DNA of 64,000 nucleotides from positions 434,001 through 498,000 of the forward strand of contig CAWBOV010000006.1 in the NCBI GenBank assembly GCA_963790525.1, in the 5' to 3' direction. The position numbers and the translations under genes were made by a program. The DNA comes from CAWBOV01 sp963790525 (GTDB lineage Bacteria; Actinomycetota; Actinomycetes; Mycobacteriales; Jatrophihabitantaceae). Below the pieces are notes generated by a model. That model ran no database searches, was not told where the DNA came from, and saw only the letters and a program-made list of their open reading frames with translations. Below, piece after piece: positions 62,010 through 64,000 of this stretch (its first letter is position 1; every line of letters starts with the position of its first letter).

Positions 62010-64000
62010 TCAGGCGCGGGTCGTCCGCGTCGATCTGCGCGCCGGCGTCTTTTTCGCAGGTGCCTTGACTGTGGGTGTGGGCGGCAGCGTCGCGACTGCG
62101 ACCCGCTGCAGTACCACAATGGCACGTGGCCCGACCGGTACCGACGCGCCGGCCGGTCCGGAGTCGCTCAGACCCACCGAGACGTCGGCGGTGTCGAGCA
62201 CGACGCGCCACCCTCCGCCGTAGCCCACGGACGGCAGCTCGAAGTCGATCTGCTCGTGATGGGCGCTGAAACAGATGAGGAAACTGTCGTCGTCGACCCG
62301 CTCCCCGCGGGAGTCCCGGTCGGGAATGCCGTGGCCGTTGAGGTAGACGGATACGGCGCGCCCGAACCCCGAGCCCCAGTCCTCCTCGCTCATCTCGGTG
62401 CCGTCAGGGCGGAACCAGGCGATGTCGGGCAGGGAGTTGGCGCCGCGGCGCCGGACGGGCCGGCCGTCGAAGAAGCGGCGGCGGCGGAACACCGGATGCT
62501 CCTTGCGGATCGCCGCCACCCGGGAGGTGAACGCCAACAGCTCGGTGTCGGTGGAGGTCCAGTCGATCCAGGTCACCTCGTTGTCCTGGCAGTACCCGTT
62601 GTTGTTGCCGCGCTGCGTGCGCCCCAGCTCGTCGCCGTGGCAGATCATCGGCACGCCCTGGCTCAACAGGATGGTGGTGAGGAAGTTACGGCGCTGCTGG
62701 GCGCGCAAAGCGACGATGTCCGGGTCCTCGGTCGGTCCCTCGACGCCGCAGTTCCAGGACCGGTTGTGACTCTCGCCGTCCTTGTTGCCCTCGCCGTTGG
62801 CCTCGTTGTGCTTCTCGTTGTAGGACACCAGGTCCAGCAGGGTGAAGCCGTCGTGACAGGTCACGAAGTTGATGCTCGCGACCGGCCGGCGCCCGGAATG
62901 GGCGTAGAGGTCCGCCGAGCCGGTCAGCCGGGAGGCGAACTCGCCGAGCGTCGCCGGCTCGCCACGCCAGAAGTCGCGGACGGTGTCGCGGTACTTGCCG
63001 TTCCACTCGGTCCACTGCGGCGGGAAGTTGCCGACCTGGTAGCCACCCGGGCCGACGTCCCACGGCTCGGCGATCAGCTTCACCTGGCTCACGACCGGAT
63101 CCTGCTGGACGAGCTCGAAGAAGCTGCTCAACCGGTCCACGTCGTAGAACTCCCGGGCGAGTGTCGCCGCGAGGTCGAAGCGGAAGCCGTCGACGTGCAT
63201 CTCGGTGACCCAGTAGCGCAGCGAGTCCATGATCAGCTGCAGCGAGTGCGGCTGGCGCACGTTGAGGGTGTTCCCGGTGCCGGTGTAGTCGGTGTAGTGC
63301 TGGAGGTCACCCTCGACCAGGCGGTAGTAGGCGGCGTTGTCGATGCCGCGGAAGCAGATCGTCGGGCCCATGTGGTTGCCCTCGGCCGTGTGGTTGTAGA
63401 CGACGTCGAGGATCACCTCGATCCCCGCCTCGTGCAGCCCGCGGACCATCGCCTTGAACTCCTGGACCTGGCCTCCCGGGTTGCGCGCCGCGGCGTACTT
63501 CGGGTCCGGCGCCAGGAAGCTGATGGTGTTGTAGCCCCAGTAGTTGGCCAGTCCCAGGTCCTGGAGCGTCGAGTCGTTGACGAAGTGGTGGACCGGCATG
63601 AGCTCGATCGCCGTCACCCCGAGGGACTGGAGGTGCTTGATCATCACCGGGTGCGCGATCGCCGCGTAGGTCCCCCGGATCTCCTCGGGGATGCCGGGGT
63701 GGGAGATGGTCAGGCCCTTGACGTGCGCCTCGTAGATGACCGAATCGGCGTACTGCCGGCGGGGCTGACGGTCGTTGCCCCAGTCGAAGAACGGGCTGAT
63801 GACCACCGACTTGGTCATGTAGGGGGCCGAGTCGTCGTCGTTCACGGCGGTCGGGTCGTCGAACTGGTAGCCGAACAGGGACGGGTGCCACTCGATCAGG
63901 CCGTCGACCGCCTTCGCGTAGGGATCGAGCAGCAGCTTGTTCGGATTGCACCGCTGGCCCAGGGCGGGGTCGTTCGGACCGTGGACGCGGAAGCCGTAGC
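62010..64000 (-). CDS. treX: Glycogen debranching enzyme TreX/GlgX (5' end outside the window)
   Basis: The visible 663 codons cover most of a GH13 isoamylase-type debranching enzyme. SVIYEAHVKGLT, the nucleophile in HVDGFRFDLAATLARE, the acid in VKLIAEPWDVGPGGYQVG, FVTCHDGFTLLDLVSYNEKHN and MICHGDELGRTQRGNNNGYCQD are seen. It cuts alpha-1,6 branches to feed linear chains to TreY and TreZ. The frame stays open to the window edge, so the start lies beyond it. A short basic tail (KAPAKKTPARRSTRTT) follows the enzyme core, a low-complexity extension not usual in GlgX. Confidence 0.95.
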   Translation of the reverse strand, partial: YGFRVHGPNDPALGQRCNPNKLLLDPYAKAVDGLIEWHPSLFGYQFDDPTAVNDDDSAPYMTKSVVISPFFDWGNDRQPRRQYADSVIYEAHVKGLTISHPGIPEEIRGTYAAIAHPVMIKHLQSLGVTAIELMPVHHFVNDSTLQDLGLANYWGYNTISFLAPDPKYAAARNPGGQVQEFKAMVRGLHEAGIEVILDVVYNHTAEGNHMGPTICFRGIDNAAYYRLVEGDLQHYTDYTGTGNTLNVRQPHSLQLIMDSLRYWVTEMHVDGFRFDLAATLAREFYDVDRLSSFFELVQQDPVVSQVKLIAEPWDVGPGGYQVGNFPPQWTEWNGKYRDTVRDFWRGEPATLGEFASRLTGSADLYAHSGRRPVASINFVTCHDGFTLLDLVSYNEKHNEANGEGNKDGESHNRSWNCGVEGPTEDPDIVALRAQQRRNFLTTILLSQGVPMICHGDELGRTQRGNNNGYCQDNEVTWIDWTSTDTELLAFTSRVAAIRKEHPVFRRRRFFDGRPVRRRGANSLPDIAWFRPDGTEMSEEDWGSGFGRAVSVYLNGHGIPDRDSRGERVDDDSFLICFSAHHEQIDFELPSVGYGGGWRVVLDTADVSVGLSDSGPAGASVPVGPRAIVVLQRVAVATLPPTPTVKAPAKKTPARRSTRTTRA

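Overview
The window is about 64 kb of very GC-rich DNA from an actinomycete. The host signature is clear: ceoB/ceoC-type TrkA proteins, DUF3159 and DUF3000 neighbours, a deazapurine-free core locus around dxs, a coproporphyrin-dependent heme locus (hemE, cgoX, chdC), GTG/TTG starts and many 4-bp ATGA/GTGA stop-start overlaps. I cannot name the genus. Nothing resembling a tRNA, rRNA, CRISPR array or transposase was recognised by eye.

Layout. 0-5.7 kb: end of an OB-fold gene, DUF3159, two TrkA proteins, an APC permease and a TRAM-type RNA methyltransferase. 5.7-14.3 kb: an accessory island bounded by a 37-bp perfect direct repeat that duplicates the 3' end of the RNA methyltransferase gene. It carries a [3Fe-4S] ferredoxin, a NuoF-like reductase, an unknown protein, a Rieske oxygenase, a LuxR regulator, an SMI1/KNR4 protein, a guanidinium exporter behind a guanidine-III riboswitch, an NCS1 permease and a zinc alcohol dehydrogenase. 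14.4-25.8 kb: core genes dxs, fadB/fadA, RNase D, DUF3000, hemE-cgoX-chdC and msrB. 26-28.4 kb: an NHEJ LigD-type polymerase, an HAB-mutase-like membrane protein and a decayed 249+21-bp copy of the polymerase gene. 28.4-32.7 kb: a large secreted lamin-tail/Ig-repeat protein. 33.5-40.3 kb: the most interesting operon, an opine/amino-acid type ABC importer followed by two small proteins that look like the two halves of cucumopine synthase, an RpiR/SIS regulator and a split dihydroxyacetone-type kinase, with two strong palindromes in the promoter region. 40.3-46 kb: assorted accessory genes. 46-52.2 kb: a tightly overlapping lipid-modification operon with two cyclopropane-synthase-family methyltransferases. 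52.3-56.8 kb: a secreted peptidase, LigC ligase, RibD-like reductase and ZapE. 56.8-64 kb: treZ, treY and treX (glycogen to trehalose) with a PPK2 kinase gene on the opposite strand.

Sequence quality matters here. Many single-base indels, mostly insertions, break genes that must be intact in a living cell (dxs, fadB, zapE, treZ, the RNA methyltransferase, the APC permease). In every case the protein continues in another frame with good family signatures, so I annotate these as whole genes with likely sequencing errors and not as pseudogenes.
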